NCBI GenBank assembly: GCA_018221085.1
Contig: JAAOXZ010000033.1
Coordinates: forward strand, 1-32,505
DNA from: Candidatus Woesearchaeota archaeon
GTDB lineage: Archaea > Nanobdellota > Nanobdellia > Woesearchaeales > GW2011-AR9
DNA length: 32,505 bases
Direction: 5' to 3'
The notes under the pieces: generated by a model
Told to the model about the DNA's origin: nothing
The model's input: the letters and a program-made list of their open reading frames with translations, nothing else
Databases searched by the model: none
Shown: positions 7,979-16,815 of the stretch, piece after piece
How the letters are laid out: each line of letters opens with the position of its first letter
Numbering within the stretch: the stretch's first letter is position 1
Program-made: the position numbers and the translations under genes

Positions 7979-9418
7979 ATGGCTAAGGACATCAAAGGTA
8001 TCACTGTTAAAAAGGAAAACTTCAGTGAGTGGTATACTCAAGTAATTCAGAAAGCAGATTTAGCTGATTATTCTGCCGTTTCTGGTTGTATTGTTTACAA
8101 ACCCAATTCTTACTTAATTTGGGAAAAGATCAAACACTTAGTCGATCAAAGATTCAAAAGTGTTGGAATAAAAAATGCTTACTTTCCTTTATTCATCCCA
8201 GAAAAACTCCTACAAAAAGAAGAAGCTCACGTAGAAGGATTCTCTCCTGAAGTGGCTTGGGTTACTCATGCCGGAAAAACTAAACTAGATGAACGTTTAG
8301 CCGTCCGACCCACTTCCGAAACTATTATGTATGATTCTTATGCTAAATGGATTCGTTCCCATAAAGACCTTCCTTTAAGATTAAACCAATGGTGTAACGT
8401 AGTCCGATGGGAATTTAAACATCCTATTCCTTTCCTAAGAGGTCGAGAATTCTTGTGGAATGAAGGCCATACTGTTTTCGCTACCAAAAAAGAAGCAGAA
8501 GCAGAAAAAGACCAAATCATCAACATCTACAACGATGTTTGTGAAAATTACTTAGCCTTACCTTCCTTAATTGGTAAAAAATCAGAAAAAGAGAAGTTTG
8601 CTGGAGCAGAATACACTGTTTCTATGGAATTTTTAATGCCTAACGGTAAAGGTATTCAGGGACCAGATTTTCACCATGACGGTCAAAACTTTGCTAAAGC
8701 GTTTGACATTTCTTTTTTAGATGAAAAAGGTACCAAACAATATGCTTGGCAAAACACTTTCGCTATTACTACCAGAATGCTGGGGATCATGTTTGCTATT
8801 CACGGAGACGATAAAGGATTGGTTCTCCCGCCCCAACTAGCACCCATTCAAGTAGTCATTGTACCTATTCTGTTTGAAAAAACCAAAGCTAAGGTTCTTA
8901 AGGCTTGCCAGAAAATAAAAGATAGCCTTTCTCCAAACTTTTCCGTTCACTTAGATAATCGGGAAGATTATTCTCCGGGTTGGAAATTTAACGAATGGGA
9001 AGTTAAAGGTATTCCGGTAAGAATTGAAATAGGACCTCGGGATTTAGAGAAAAATCAAGCCGTCTTAGTCCGAAGAGACACTGGAGAAAAGAAATCCCTT
9101 TCCATTTCTAGTTTAGCCAAGAAAGTTGGCCCATTATTAAATCAAATTCAAGATAATCTTCTTCAAAAAGCTAAATCCCATCTCAAAAAAAGTATTGTTA
9201 AAGTTACTACTCTAGCCGAAGCAAAAAAACAAATCAACGACCAAAAAATTGTTTTCGCTCCTTGGTGTAACACCTCCCAATGCGAAGAGAATATTAAAGA
9301 TAAAATAAGTGGCGCTAAATCCCTCAATTCCCCTTCTAAACAGTCTAAAGCAACTGGCAAATGTTTTGCCTGCGCTAAAAAAGCCACATCTCACTTTTAT
9401 TTCGGCAAGAGTTATTAA
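7979..9418 (+). CDS. proS: Prolyl-tRNA synthetase (archaeal/eukaryal type)
   Basis: NFSEWYTQVIQKADLADYS, RPTSETIMYDSYAKWIRSHKDLPLRLNQWCNVVRWEFKHPIPFLRGREFLWNEGHT, class II motifs. Confidence 0.95.
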   Translation: MAKDIKGITVKKENFSEWYTQVIQKADLADYSAVSGCIVYKPNSYLIWEKIKHLVDQRFKSVGIKNAYFPLFIPEKLLQKEEAHVEGFSPEVAWVTHAGKTKLDERLAVRPTSETIMYDSYAKWIRSHKDLPLRLNQWCNVVRWEFKHPIPFLRGREFLWNEGHTVFATKKEAEAEKDQIINIYNDVCENYLALPSLIGKKSEKEKFAGAEYTVSMEFLMPNGKGIQGPDFHHDGQNFAKAFDISFLDEKGTKQYAWQNTFAITTRMLGIMFAIHGDDKGLVLPPQLAPIQVVIVPILFEKTKAKVLKACQKIKDSLSPNFSVHLDNREDYSPGWKFNEWEVKGIPVRIEIGPRDLEKNQAVLVRRDTGEKKSLSISSLAKKVGPLLNQIQDNLLQKAKSHLKKSIVKVTTLAEAKKQINDQKIVFAPWCNTSQCEENIKDKISGAKSLNSPSKQSKATGKCFACAKKATSHFYFGKSY

Positions 9419-10387
9419 CTAACTACTTTTCTGCTTAACTATTTTCCACCATTCTGCCAGCATTTCGTTATAATCTAGAATTCCTTTTCCACTAGTCAAA
9501 GAAACGACTGGCTGCAGACCTTTGATTTTCATTGCTTTTTCGTATTCTCTAACAAATTTATGGGGACCCATTTTTGCTATCTTGTCCAAATCGTTGATGT
9601 GCTGGACATAAACCAGCGTATAAATCATGTGGAATCCCGCTGAGTAAGGTAGTTTTATAATCAATGTATTCCAGAACTTCTTTTTCGCTTTTTCTATTTT
9701 CTTTAACCTGCCGCCTTTTTTTGTGGCTAGGTATTTAGTCCATTGCTTTTTAGTTAATAAAGACCATTTCCGAGCAGCACTATAATATTTTTTGAATCTC
9801 TTTTTGTTGAAAATGATTCTGCCTTTCGATAAATATTTAAAATAGTCTGCCTGCCCTTCTGCAGGTAAGAGGTGAGTAAACAGCAATAACATCTCTCTAA
9901 TGTCTTTTGTATCTGGCTCCTCTTTCATTAATTTTGAAAAACGCTTTTGTAGTATTTTTCCAGTTCTATCTGAATGCCACGCCACTTTCTTAATCCAATT
10001 AGAAATTTGCTGGTGAGTTATGTGTCTTAGTTCATGGACCATATCGCTTTTAATCCCCTTCACTTTAATTTTGACAGCATTGATGTACACGATCACTTTG
10101 TTTTGTAATAGTTTTTCGGTCTCCACCCATGCTCTGTACATACCTCTGTCTCCTTTTTTGTGACTTTCAATCATAAAAGTGATTTTGGGGAATCTTTTTG
10201 CCGCTTTATCTGTTTTAGAAAAAAGTAGAATCTCTCTTTTGATTTTCTTTATCTTAGCACGGTTAACATCCCGACTCTTGTCTACAATAATAATCTCTCT
10301 ACCTTCGTAAGTTATCTCTATGTATTTCTCTGTTGGAATTTCAACCCTCTTTTTCCAAAAAGCCATGGCTATTATCAAACTAAACAA
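9419..10387 (-). CDS. Putative zinc metallopeptidase-like protein (HExxH)
   Basis: SDMVHELRHITHQQ contains HExxH (HELRH); rest unrecognised; the true start may be the internal MAFWKK. Confidence 0.55.
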   Translation of the reverse strand: MFSLIIAMAFWKKRVEIPTEKYIEITYEGREIIIVDKSRDVNRAKIKKIKREILLFSKTDKAAKRFPKITFMIESHKKGDRGMYRAWVETEKLLQNKVIVYINAVKIKVKGIKSDMVHELRHITHQQISNWIKKVAWHSDRTGKILQKRFSKLMKEEPDTKDIREMLLLFTHLLPAEGQADYFKYLSKGRIIFNKKRFKKYYSAARKWSLLTKKQWTKYLATKKGGRLKKIEKAKKKFWNTLIIKLPYSAGFHMIYTLVYVQHINDLDKIAKMGPHKFVREYEKAMKIKGLQPVVSLTSGKGILDYNEMLAEWWKIVKQKSS

Positions 10388-10494
10388 ATTTAATAATCTT
10401 TCGTTAATCTAATCACTACTAATAAAAATAATAATATGCAGAAAAACCAGAAAATTATTGACTTTAGTTGATAGATGAATGGTTTTTGGCATCC

Positions 10495-10571
10495 TAAAAA
10501 TCCACTATCCAAAGAAAACTCTGACAAATCAGTACCTTTAGGTGCTGGTAGGAGTTTTCTGTGGATTTTTA
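10495..10571. ncRNA. Strong long stem-loop, unassigned (ncRNA, terminator or small palindromic element)
   Basis: Nested stems TAAAAATCCAC/GTGGATTTTTA, AGAAAACTC/GAGTTTTCT, CAGTACC-TTTA-GGTGCTG. Confidence 0.5.
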
Positions 10572-10589
10572 TGATTTTTTACGTGGGTT

Positions 10590-11102
10590 CTATGGACGTT
10601 CAGAAATATACTCTCTTATATGTTTATACAATCTTTCAAAGTTTTCTTTCTCTTTTTCATTAAAATATTCTTCTACCAGTGTTTCTGCTCGTTCTCTGCC
10701 ATCGGGTCTGAATCTGAAGAGATTGCCGTCTCCCAAGAACCATTCCCTGCCAAATCTATACTCATCTCCTAAAGCACGATGGATATAAGGATCGTCATTT
10801 TGGGAACCCCAAAGACACCGTATTAAGCCTTCATTTACTCTTTCTTCAAATTCAGCCATGCGTTGAAGATAGGGGCTGTGTGATGGACCATCAAAGAATT
10901 CATGAAACTTTAAATTAAATTGTGGATATTTTTTTGCAAATAGTTTATCCATGGCAAAATCCACACTTTTTATTATTTTGTGAGGCCCAGGTATTTTGTA
11001 GTCAAATCGTATTGGTTCGGTAAAACCTAAGGTCAAAGCATCTACTGTTCTGTTAAAAAGTTCAATTTTCTTTTCCCATTCGTCTTCTGCCATCTTTATC
11101 AA
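10590..11102 (-). CDS. Hypothetical protein
   Basis: 170-aa ORF; no family recognised. Confidence 0.55.
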   Translation of the reverse strand: MIKMAEDEWEKKIELFNRTVDALTLGFTEPIRFDYKIPGPHKIIKSVDFAMDKLFAKKYPQFNLKFHEFFDGPSHSPYLQRMAEFEERVNEGLIRCLWGSQNDDPYIHRALGDEYRFGREWFLGDGNLFRFRPDGRERAETLVEEYFNEKEKENFERLYKHIREYISERP

Positions 11103-11213
11103 TCATATTTAGTTTAATATAAAAATCTTTTTGATTTAAGTTCACAATTTTTCCCAATCACTACTACCTTGTCATCAACAATCTTTATATAGCACCTCTG
11201 TTTCTTCACTTCT

Positions 11214-11738
11214 ATGTTTCTAGAAAAAATAGTGCAAGGGGTGAGTAACCGCCGTCCTCCAAACATAACTCAAGCTAAACAGTATGCTGCAGAAATAAAA
11301 GAAGCTACCACCATAGTCCAACAACAGAAACCTCAACTCAAAGAAACTTCTTCTGAAGAAGAACCTCTCACTAAGATTGTTGAACTTCAAGAATTAGACG
11401 ACCTCCAAATTGAATATGCTCAATTTGAAGAACAAAACGTAGCTCAAATTAATTACGATGATCTTTTTTCTTATTTAGAACACCACGCCTCTTCTGGAGA
11501 TGATTACCAACCCGAAGCTGAAACTTCTGAACAAACTACTTCTGTTATGTCTGATGAAGAAGCCGAAGAAACTGTTCAAAAAATACAATTAAGTTATCTC
11601 ACTGGAGATAAAGACAACGTTTCCTATGCAGAAAAAGAAAAATTCCATCACTGGCAGAAATTTAACGCCACTCTTCTAATGCTTTATCATCAACTGAGTC
11701 CTCTCCGCACCGATAATGTTGATTACTCTGCAGTTTAA
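11214..11738 (+). CDS. Hypothetical acidic/Gln-rich protein
   Basis: 174-aa ORF; TATA-like CTTTATATAG about 27 nt upstream of the ATG. Confidence 0.6.
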   Translation: MFLEKIVQGVSNRRPPNITQAKQYAAEIKEATTIVQQQKPQLKETSSEEEPLTKIVELQELDDLQIEYAQFEEQNVAQINYDDLFSYLEHHASSGDDYQPEAETSEQTTSVMSDEEAEETVQKIQLSYLTGDKDNVSYAEKEKFHHWQKFNATLLMLYHQLSPLRTDNVDYSAV

Positions 11739-12106
11739 TCCGGATTTGTTTCATTCTTGACCACTTCTACTGCCGCCGCCAACTTATACATTTTGTAACA
11801 CAAGAGAAACTGACTTAAGGAAGGACGGGTTTCTTCAGCTAATTTCCACCCAATCTCCCTGCAGGTTTTAATTTTGTCTAAGTCGTTATCTAGAAGGGTT
11901 TGACATAGTGTATCTAGCAAGGTGTTGGAATTATTTTCGTCTATTAATCCCCATCCCAATTCCACACACTTCTCCGCTTTGTCGGGATTGGAGTTGTAAA
12001 GAGTAAGATACAAATCATCTAACATCTGATATGGATTCTGACCATAATTAATAATATCATTCATCAAAGACTTATATTCTCTTACTTGCCCTTCTAAATC
12101 AAACAT
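11735..12106 (-). CDS. Hypothetical protein with two tandem ~34-aa helical repeats
   Basis: MLDDLYLTLYNSNPDKAEKCVELGWGLIDEN and LLDTLCQTLLDNDLDKIKTCREIGWKLAEET align; convergent 4-nt overlap with neighbour. Confidence 0.6.
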   Translation of the reverse strand: MFDLEGQVREYKSLMNDIINYGQNPYQMLDDLYLTLYNSNPDKAEKCVELGWGLIDENNSNTLLDTLCQTLLDNDLDKIKTCREIGWKLAEETRPSLSQFLLCYKMYKLAAAVEVVKNETNPD

Positions 12107-12137
12107 AAAAACAATGAATCAAAGAAATATATAAATC

Positions 12138-12911
12138 TTATTTACCAAGAGAATACTTTTCTAAGAATTCTTCTTCCATGAAATGCATTTTCCCAGGTAC
12201 AATCAAACAATGGGGCGGTTTACCGAAGTCTTCTTTCATTAACTCGCTAGCCTTCCCAGACTTCACCACAAAATCATCTCGACCCAATCTGGCACTACCA
12301 ATACACAAACTATCTTCAGAAAAAACCTTTCCCTTTTTCCTACCTTCAATCTTCAACAAAACTTCAATAGCATCATTAACAGTCATAAATCGCTCCTCAT
12401 TCGGATTTAAATCTAATAAAAACAAAGTATGCAATCCCATCTTTTGATTATCTTTCAAAATGTTATATGGAGTCTCTAATCCTACAAAATTTTCAAAAAA
12501 AGGAATCGAAGCAATTTGCCCATACTTATACAATTGTAAACCCGCTATTCCCACGGCATCAAAGATAGAAGTATTGTGAATCACTTTTACCAAAACATTT
12601 TTTTCCTCTGCTTCAGCAATCAAACTTACATGCGTGGTTGCCATTAATGGGTTCCCCACTACCAAAAAAGCAATATCTTTTTTCACCGCTTCACTAATAA
12701 TTTTATCACTATCATTTTCCGCCATATCTCGATCTGCTAATACGATTTTCCGGCCGTAGAATTTTTCTAATTTTTCCACATTACAATCTAAGATGGAAGT
12801 ATAATTTTCTAAATAGATCTTGTTACAACTTTTGACAATCTCCAATCCCTTCACGGAAATGTCTTTTTCATCTCCCAGTCCAATACCAATTAAATATAAT
12901 GTCATAATCAA
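12138..12911 (-). CDS. dphB: Diphthine synthase
   Basis: MTLYLIGIGLGDEKDISVKGLEIVKSCNKIYLENYTSIL, VVGNPLMATTHVSL; the likely start is the second Met. Confidence 0.92.
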   Translation of the reverse strand: MIMTLYLIGIGLGDEKDISVKGLEIVKSCNKIYLENYTSILDCNVEKLEKFYGRKIVLADRDMAENDSDKIISEAVKKDIAFLVVGNPLMATTHVSLIAEAEEKNVLVKVIHNTSIFDAVGIAGLQLYKYGQIASIPFFENFVGLETPYNILKDNQKMGLHTLFLLDLNPNEERFMTVNDAIEVLLKIEGRKKGKVFSEDSLCIGSARLGRDDFVVKSGKASELMKEDFGKPPHCLIVPGKMHFMEEEFLEKYSLGK

Positions 12912-12924
12912 ATAAATATGAGTC

Positions 12925-14580
12925 TCACTTAAAAAATTTCACCATATAAGTGCCTTCTTTTACATAGCCCAGTTTACGGTAATAACCTCGTACACCAATA
13001 CCACTAATCACAGTTACTTTCTTGATACCTTCCCGCAGTACAATCTCTTCTGCAGTTCCCATTAATTTTTTACCCCAGCCTTTGTGCTGTACCGAACCTT
13101 TCTCTCCTACTCCGGCTGCCATTCCATAAACATGTAATTCTCTAATCCCTGCCAAACCTCCAGTAATTCTCAATCGACAAAAACCCAATAATAAATCGTT
13201 CTTCGTATCTTCAGCAGAAATAAAAAACTCTTCCCCCGTAGATGCTCGATATTGTTGGACCTTAATTTTGACGTCTTTAAAACTAACTTCCTTCCCTTTT
13301 GGTTCTCGACATCTAATACACCGACAAGAAGGTTTAAATTTTTCGTGAATATATTGCCGTAAATTAGTCATGCTCACTCCTGCCATTATTTGATAAGTCG
13401 GGATATCTCTTTGCACCCTTAACACTCGAACATATTCTGGAATCTGTTCTTTAAACCAAGCAATTAATTTAGCTGCCCGTTCAGTATCCAATGGTTTATA
13501 TTTCCCTCGCGCCCATAAATCATAAAGTTTAGTTCCTTTGGTGACCATACAAGGATATATTTTCAAGGCGTCTGGTCTAAAACGGGAATCACTAAATAAT
13601 TCCTTGAACATTTTTTTATCCTCTCCGATAGAACTTCCTGGCAAACCAGGCATAATGTGATAACCTACTTTTAAGAAATGATCTTTAGCTAACTTTGTTG
13701 CTTTAACAGTTTCTGCGGTGTCGTGTCCACGGGTTATTTTATCTAAAACCTTATCATTTAAATGTTGTACTCCCAATTCTATTCTGGTACAGCCCAATCT
13801 TAACATTCTTTTGATTTCTTTTTCGGTACAATAATCTGGCCGAGTTTCAATGCACAGTGCCACTCCTCTGATTTTTGCTTTTTCGTTTTTAGTTTGTTCC
13901 TTCAACAAACCAGCTTTACTAAATTTTCCTTTTAATTTCAATAATTTCTTTTGAATCCTATTAATTCTTTTTTTGTCTTCTAAATCTTCTACTGGCAGTT
14001 CAAAGAATCTCTTAAACTTAGACCAATTTAATTTTTCCTTAACAAAGAACAACTTAGAGAAATCATTCATCGCTTTGAAAGCCCCCCAGACAAATTCCTC
14101 TTGATATTTAATCGGAAAACTAGGGAAAGTTCCTCCCATCAAAATTAATTCTACTTTATCAACATTATGCCCCAATAAAATATATTGTTCCAATCGATTA
14201 AAAATCTGTAAATAACTACTATACTTATTTCTTATTCCCCTCATAGTGGCCGGCTCTCTTCCAGTATAACTTTGTGGCACATCTCCAAAGGGACTTTTTA
14301 CTCCGCCCGGACACATGGCACACTTGCCGTGAGGACATTTAAAGGGCTTAGTCATAATTGCTACTGGTGCCACTCCAGAAATGGTTCTAGTGGGTTTAGT
14401 CATCAATCTTTTTTTTAACCAACTCAAATCTTTCCCCTCACTATGCAATAGAATTTCAATATTAGTTGGTATCTTTTTAGCTTTATACTTCATACTTAGT
14501 TCTCTTTTTAGCCTAGCCAACTGTTTAGCAGTCAGTTTCTTTTTTCGGAGTACCGAGATAATTTCTTGGTAAAGTTCCAT
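12925..14580 (-). CDS. elp3: Elp3 tRNA U34 carboxymethyltransferase (radical SAM + GNAT)
   Basis: CPHGKCAMCPGG, LMGGTFPSFP, ETRPDYC, YRKLGYVKEGTYMVKFF. Confidence 0.95.
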   Translation of the reverse strand: MELYQEIISVLRKKKLTAKQLARLKRELSMKYKAKKIPTNIEILLHSEGKDLSWLKKRLMTKPTRTISGVAPVAIMTKPFKCPHGKCAMCPGGVKSPFGDVPQSYTGREPATMRGIRNKYSSYLQIFNRLEQYILLGHNVDKVELILMGGTFPSFPIKYQEEFVWGAFKAMNDFSKLFFVKEKLNWSKFKRFFELPVEDLEDKKRINRIQKKLLKLKGKFSKAGLLKEQTKNEKAKIRGVALCIETRPDYCTEKEIKRMLRLGCTRIELGVQHLNDKVLDKITRGHDTAETVKATKLAKDHFLKVGYHIMPGLPGSSIGEDKKMFKELFSDSRFRPDALKIYPCMVTKGTKLYDLWARGKYKPLDTERAAKLIAWFKEQIPEYVRVLRVQRDIPTYQIMAGVSMTNLRQYIHEKFKPSCRCIRCREPKGKEVSFKDVKIKVQQYRASTGEEFFISAEDTKNDLLLGFCRLRITGGLAGIRELHVYGMAAGVGEKGSVQHKGWGKKLMGTAEEIVLREGIKKVTVISGIGVRGYYRKLGYVKEGTYMVKFFK

Positions 14581-14634
14581 GAATCCTTTTCTTACCCGAA
14601 ACCTTTATAAATACTTTCTTAAATTTTAAGACTC

Positions 14635-14925
14635 ATGGTAAGAAGAATAGGTACTGCAAGGAGAAAAACAAGACAGAAGTTTAAACAGCACTTTAAAGAT
14701 AAAGGCAAGGTTCCGTTAAGCCGTTATTTCCAAGAATTTAAAACTGGAGAGAAGGTAGTCTTAAAAGCTAATTTAGCGGTTGCTAAAGGTATGTATTTCC
14801 CTCGTTTTCACGGTAAAACTGGTACCATTTCCGGAAAGAGAGGTTTTTGTTACCAAGTCGCCATTAAAGATGGTCGAAAACCAAAATTATTTAATGTTCA
14901 TCCTATTCACTTAAAAAAAGTATAA
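14635..14925 (+). CDS. rpl21e: Ribosomal protein eL21
   Basis: TARRKTRQKFKQHFKDKGKVPLSRYFQEFKTGEKV...FHGKTGTISGKRG. Confidence 0.92.
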   Translation: MVRRIGTARRKTRQKFKQHFKDKGKVPLSRYFQEFKTGEKVVLKANLAVAKGMYFPRFHGKTGTISGKRGFCYQVAIKDGRKPKLFNVHPIHLKKV

Positions 14926-14931
14926 TTTAAA

Positions 14932-15279
14932 ATGCCAAACCCACAATTTATTGAAGAAACCCCTGTAACGTTAGTTGATGTTCAAGAAGCACTTCAAGAG
15001 ATAGAAGAACGCGACAAAGAACTTAATTATCGTTCCAATAAGACTAAAGAATTTCTGGGTTTATTTACTCACGTTTCTAAAGAAAAGAAAGAAGAACTTT
15101 ACAAGAAACTAACTGATCTTAAATTAATTCGTTTGAAGGAAGCCCACATCATCAAAATTATTGACTTCCTACCTCTCACTTTAGAAGAATTGAAAGTGAT
15201 TCTCCAAGCTTATCCCGTCAGCATGCCTAAAAAAGACATGGAAAGTATTGTTGCGACAGTCAAAGAAGTGGCGGAATAA
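14932..15279 (+). CDS. rpoF: RNA polymerase subunit F (Rpb4)
   Basis: Position after rpl21e; helical HRDC-like IIKIIDFLPLTLEELKVILQ. Confidence 0.85.
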   Translation: MPNPQFIEETPVTLVDVQEALQEIEERDKELNYRSNKTKEFLGLFTHVSKEKKEELYKKLTDLKLIRLKEAHIIKIIDFLPLTLEELKVILQAYPVSMPKKDMESIVATVKEVAE

Positions 15280-15319
15280 AGCGTAATTTTTATTAACTAT
15301 TGAATAATACTAGAATAAA

Positions 15320-15886
15320 ATGGAAGAAAGAAATTTACCACCCCAACCAAAAGAAGAAAAAGCAGTTGTCTTAGACTACTTAGAACACGGCTATCCTTTT
15401 GATGCTAGCCCCGTCAAGTCTTCGATAGCTCAGGCTCTCGGTTTAGGACATTTAACTATTCTAGAATTGATTCCTAAGAAAGGTATTTTCTTACAACCTC
15501 ATGAAGAAGTTTACATTGGAGAAGGAAAAAGAGAACGGATCCATCATATTAAAGGTAGAATTTCTGCCGATAAATTAACCGCTACTGCCCAGAGCGAATT
15601 GAAACACGTTGTCGATAAAATTGTTTCTGATAACGAAGAGAAATACGTTAAGTTCTTTAACGAAGCTCAGCCTCTTTCCACTAGAATGCACCAGTTAGAA
15701 TTACTTCCTGGATTGGGGAAAAAACACATGTGGGAGATCATTGAAGCTCGTCGACAAAAACCCTTCGAGAATTTTGAAGACTTAAAGAACCGAGTTAAAC
15801 TCTTACCCGACCCTAAGATGATTGTAGTTAAAAGAATCGTCTCAGAATTAGAAGGCCACGAAAAGTATAAAATCTTTGTTGGTTAG
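15320..15886 (+). CDS. DUF655 family protein (HhH, putative nucleic-acid binding)
   Basis: VLDYLEHGYPF, LELIPKKGIFLQPHEEVYIGEGKRERIHHIKGRI, LELLPGLGKKHMWEIIEARRQKPFENFEDL. Confidence 0.88.
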   Translation: MEERNLPPQPKEEKAVVLDYLEHGYPFDASPVKSSIAQALGLGHLTILELIPKKGIFLQPHEEVYIGEGKRERIHHIKGRISADKLTATAQSELKHVVDKIVSDNEEKYVKFFNEAQPLSTRMHQLELLPGLGKKHMWEIIEARRQKPFENFEDLKNRVKLLPDPKMIVVKRIVSELEGHEKYKIFVG

Positions 15887-16297
15887 TTACCGCCACTTCA
15901 TATCTTTCTGTTTCTCTTTCACTACATCTTTCATTCCGGATTCCGATGCCTTTCGTAATAGCTCTTTACCCACTTTTCTCAATCGCAAACCATTGATGTT
16001 AACATCAATTTCCAAAAAACTATATGCTTGTAGAATTCCATCTAATTGTTTAATCTGCTTGGATAAATTATCTGTTTTCAAACCGTCTTCTACAATTCCT
16101 TCTTCTTTAACCATACTTTTCATGGTTTCTAATTTCTTTACTAATTCCACTACATCAATTTCCTTCAAAGAAACCAGTACTGCACTTAAGTCTTGTTTTA
16201 CTTTAACATCTTCCGTTTCTTTTTCTTTAGCTAGCTTTAACTTCTGCCAGATCTTCCATTCATTAATCGCCATAGAACACATTAAAACTTTCTTCAT
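15887..16297 (-). CDS. Hypothetical helical protein
   Basis: 136-aa ORF preferred over the opposite-strand shadow ORF 15876..16316. Confidence 0.5.
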   Translation of the reverse strand: MKKVLMCSMAINEWKIWQKLKLAKEKETEDVKVKQDLSAVLVSLKEIDVVELVKKLETMKSMVKEEGIVEDGLKTDNLSKQIKQLDGILQAYSFLEIDVNINGLRLRKVGKELLRKASESGMKDVVKEKQKDMKWR

Positions 16298-16329
16298 TAA
16301 AAAACTTTCTTTTTAATTAAAAGAAAAAA

Positions 16330-16353
16330 AAGAAAAAAAGGGCTTATTTGCCC
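16330..16353 (-). terminator. Intrinsic terminator overlapping the stop codon of the 16344 gene
   Basis: Minus strand GGGC-AAATAA-GCCC followed by TTTTTTTCTTTT; the loop contains the TAA stop. Confidence 0.7.
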
Positions 16354-16727
16354 CACGCCATTACACCAACAACAACTAAGTTTACTAGTGGTACTATTAA
16401 CAATACGCCCCACCAGCCAGGTTTTTTAATCGCTTCCGCAATTTTCCACCACATAAATACTAGCACTGCCATCAATGCCAAATTACCCATTAAAGGTATC
16501 AAGGGCAACAATACTGCCAGTGTTAACCAGCCAGGTAGACCGGCCATTTTAGTCATCAGGTAAACATTGGCTATTGGAATCCAAGCCAACCAGGCATTAT
16601 CGGTTTTGGTTTTTTTGGCAATAGTCATCAATGCGAAAGCAAAATAAATGTAGATTGCTATCATACCTACAAACCATGCCACAACAAAAGAACCCATTCC
16701 CATTAATCCAAACGGAGTTAAAGCCAT
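16344..16727 (-). CDS. Small polytopic membrane protein (DUF5684-like)
   Basis: IAKKTKTDNAWLAWIPIANVYLMTKMAGLPGW...KKPGWWGVLLIVPLVNLVVVGVMAW; SD GAGGTGAT upstream. Confidence 0.75.
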   Translation of the reverse strand: MALTPFGLMGMGSFVVAWFVGMIAIYIYFAFALMTIAKKTKTDNAWLAWIPIANVYLMTKMAGLPGWLTLAVLLPLIPLMGNLALMAVLVFMWWKIAEAIKKPGWWGVLLIVPLVNLVVVGVMAWGK

Positions 16728-16815
16728 ATCATATCACCTCTACTAAAAACTATTATTGTTCGTTATATAAATCTTTTCCAAAAGCTTTTATAATTAATCT
16801 GCTTCTGAACTAAAT

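Noticed and set aside
10495-10571. H/ACA or C/D box sRNA
   Set aside because: No ACA at the right distance, no symmetric pseudouridylation pocket, and no convincing RUGAUGA/CUGA box pair
15876-16316. 146-aa plus-strand ORF
   Set aside because: Overlaps 15887-16297(-) entirely and has a Ser/Phe/Thr-rich composition typical of antisense shadow frames; the minus ORF has ordinary K/E/L coding composition
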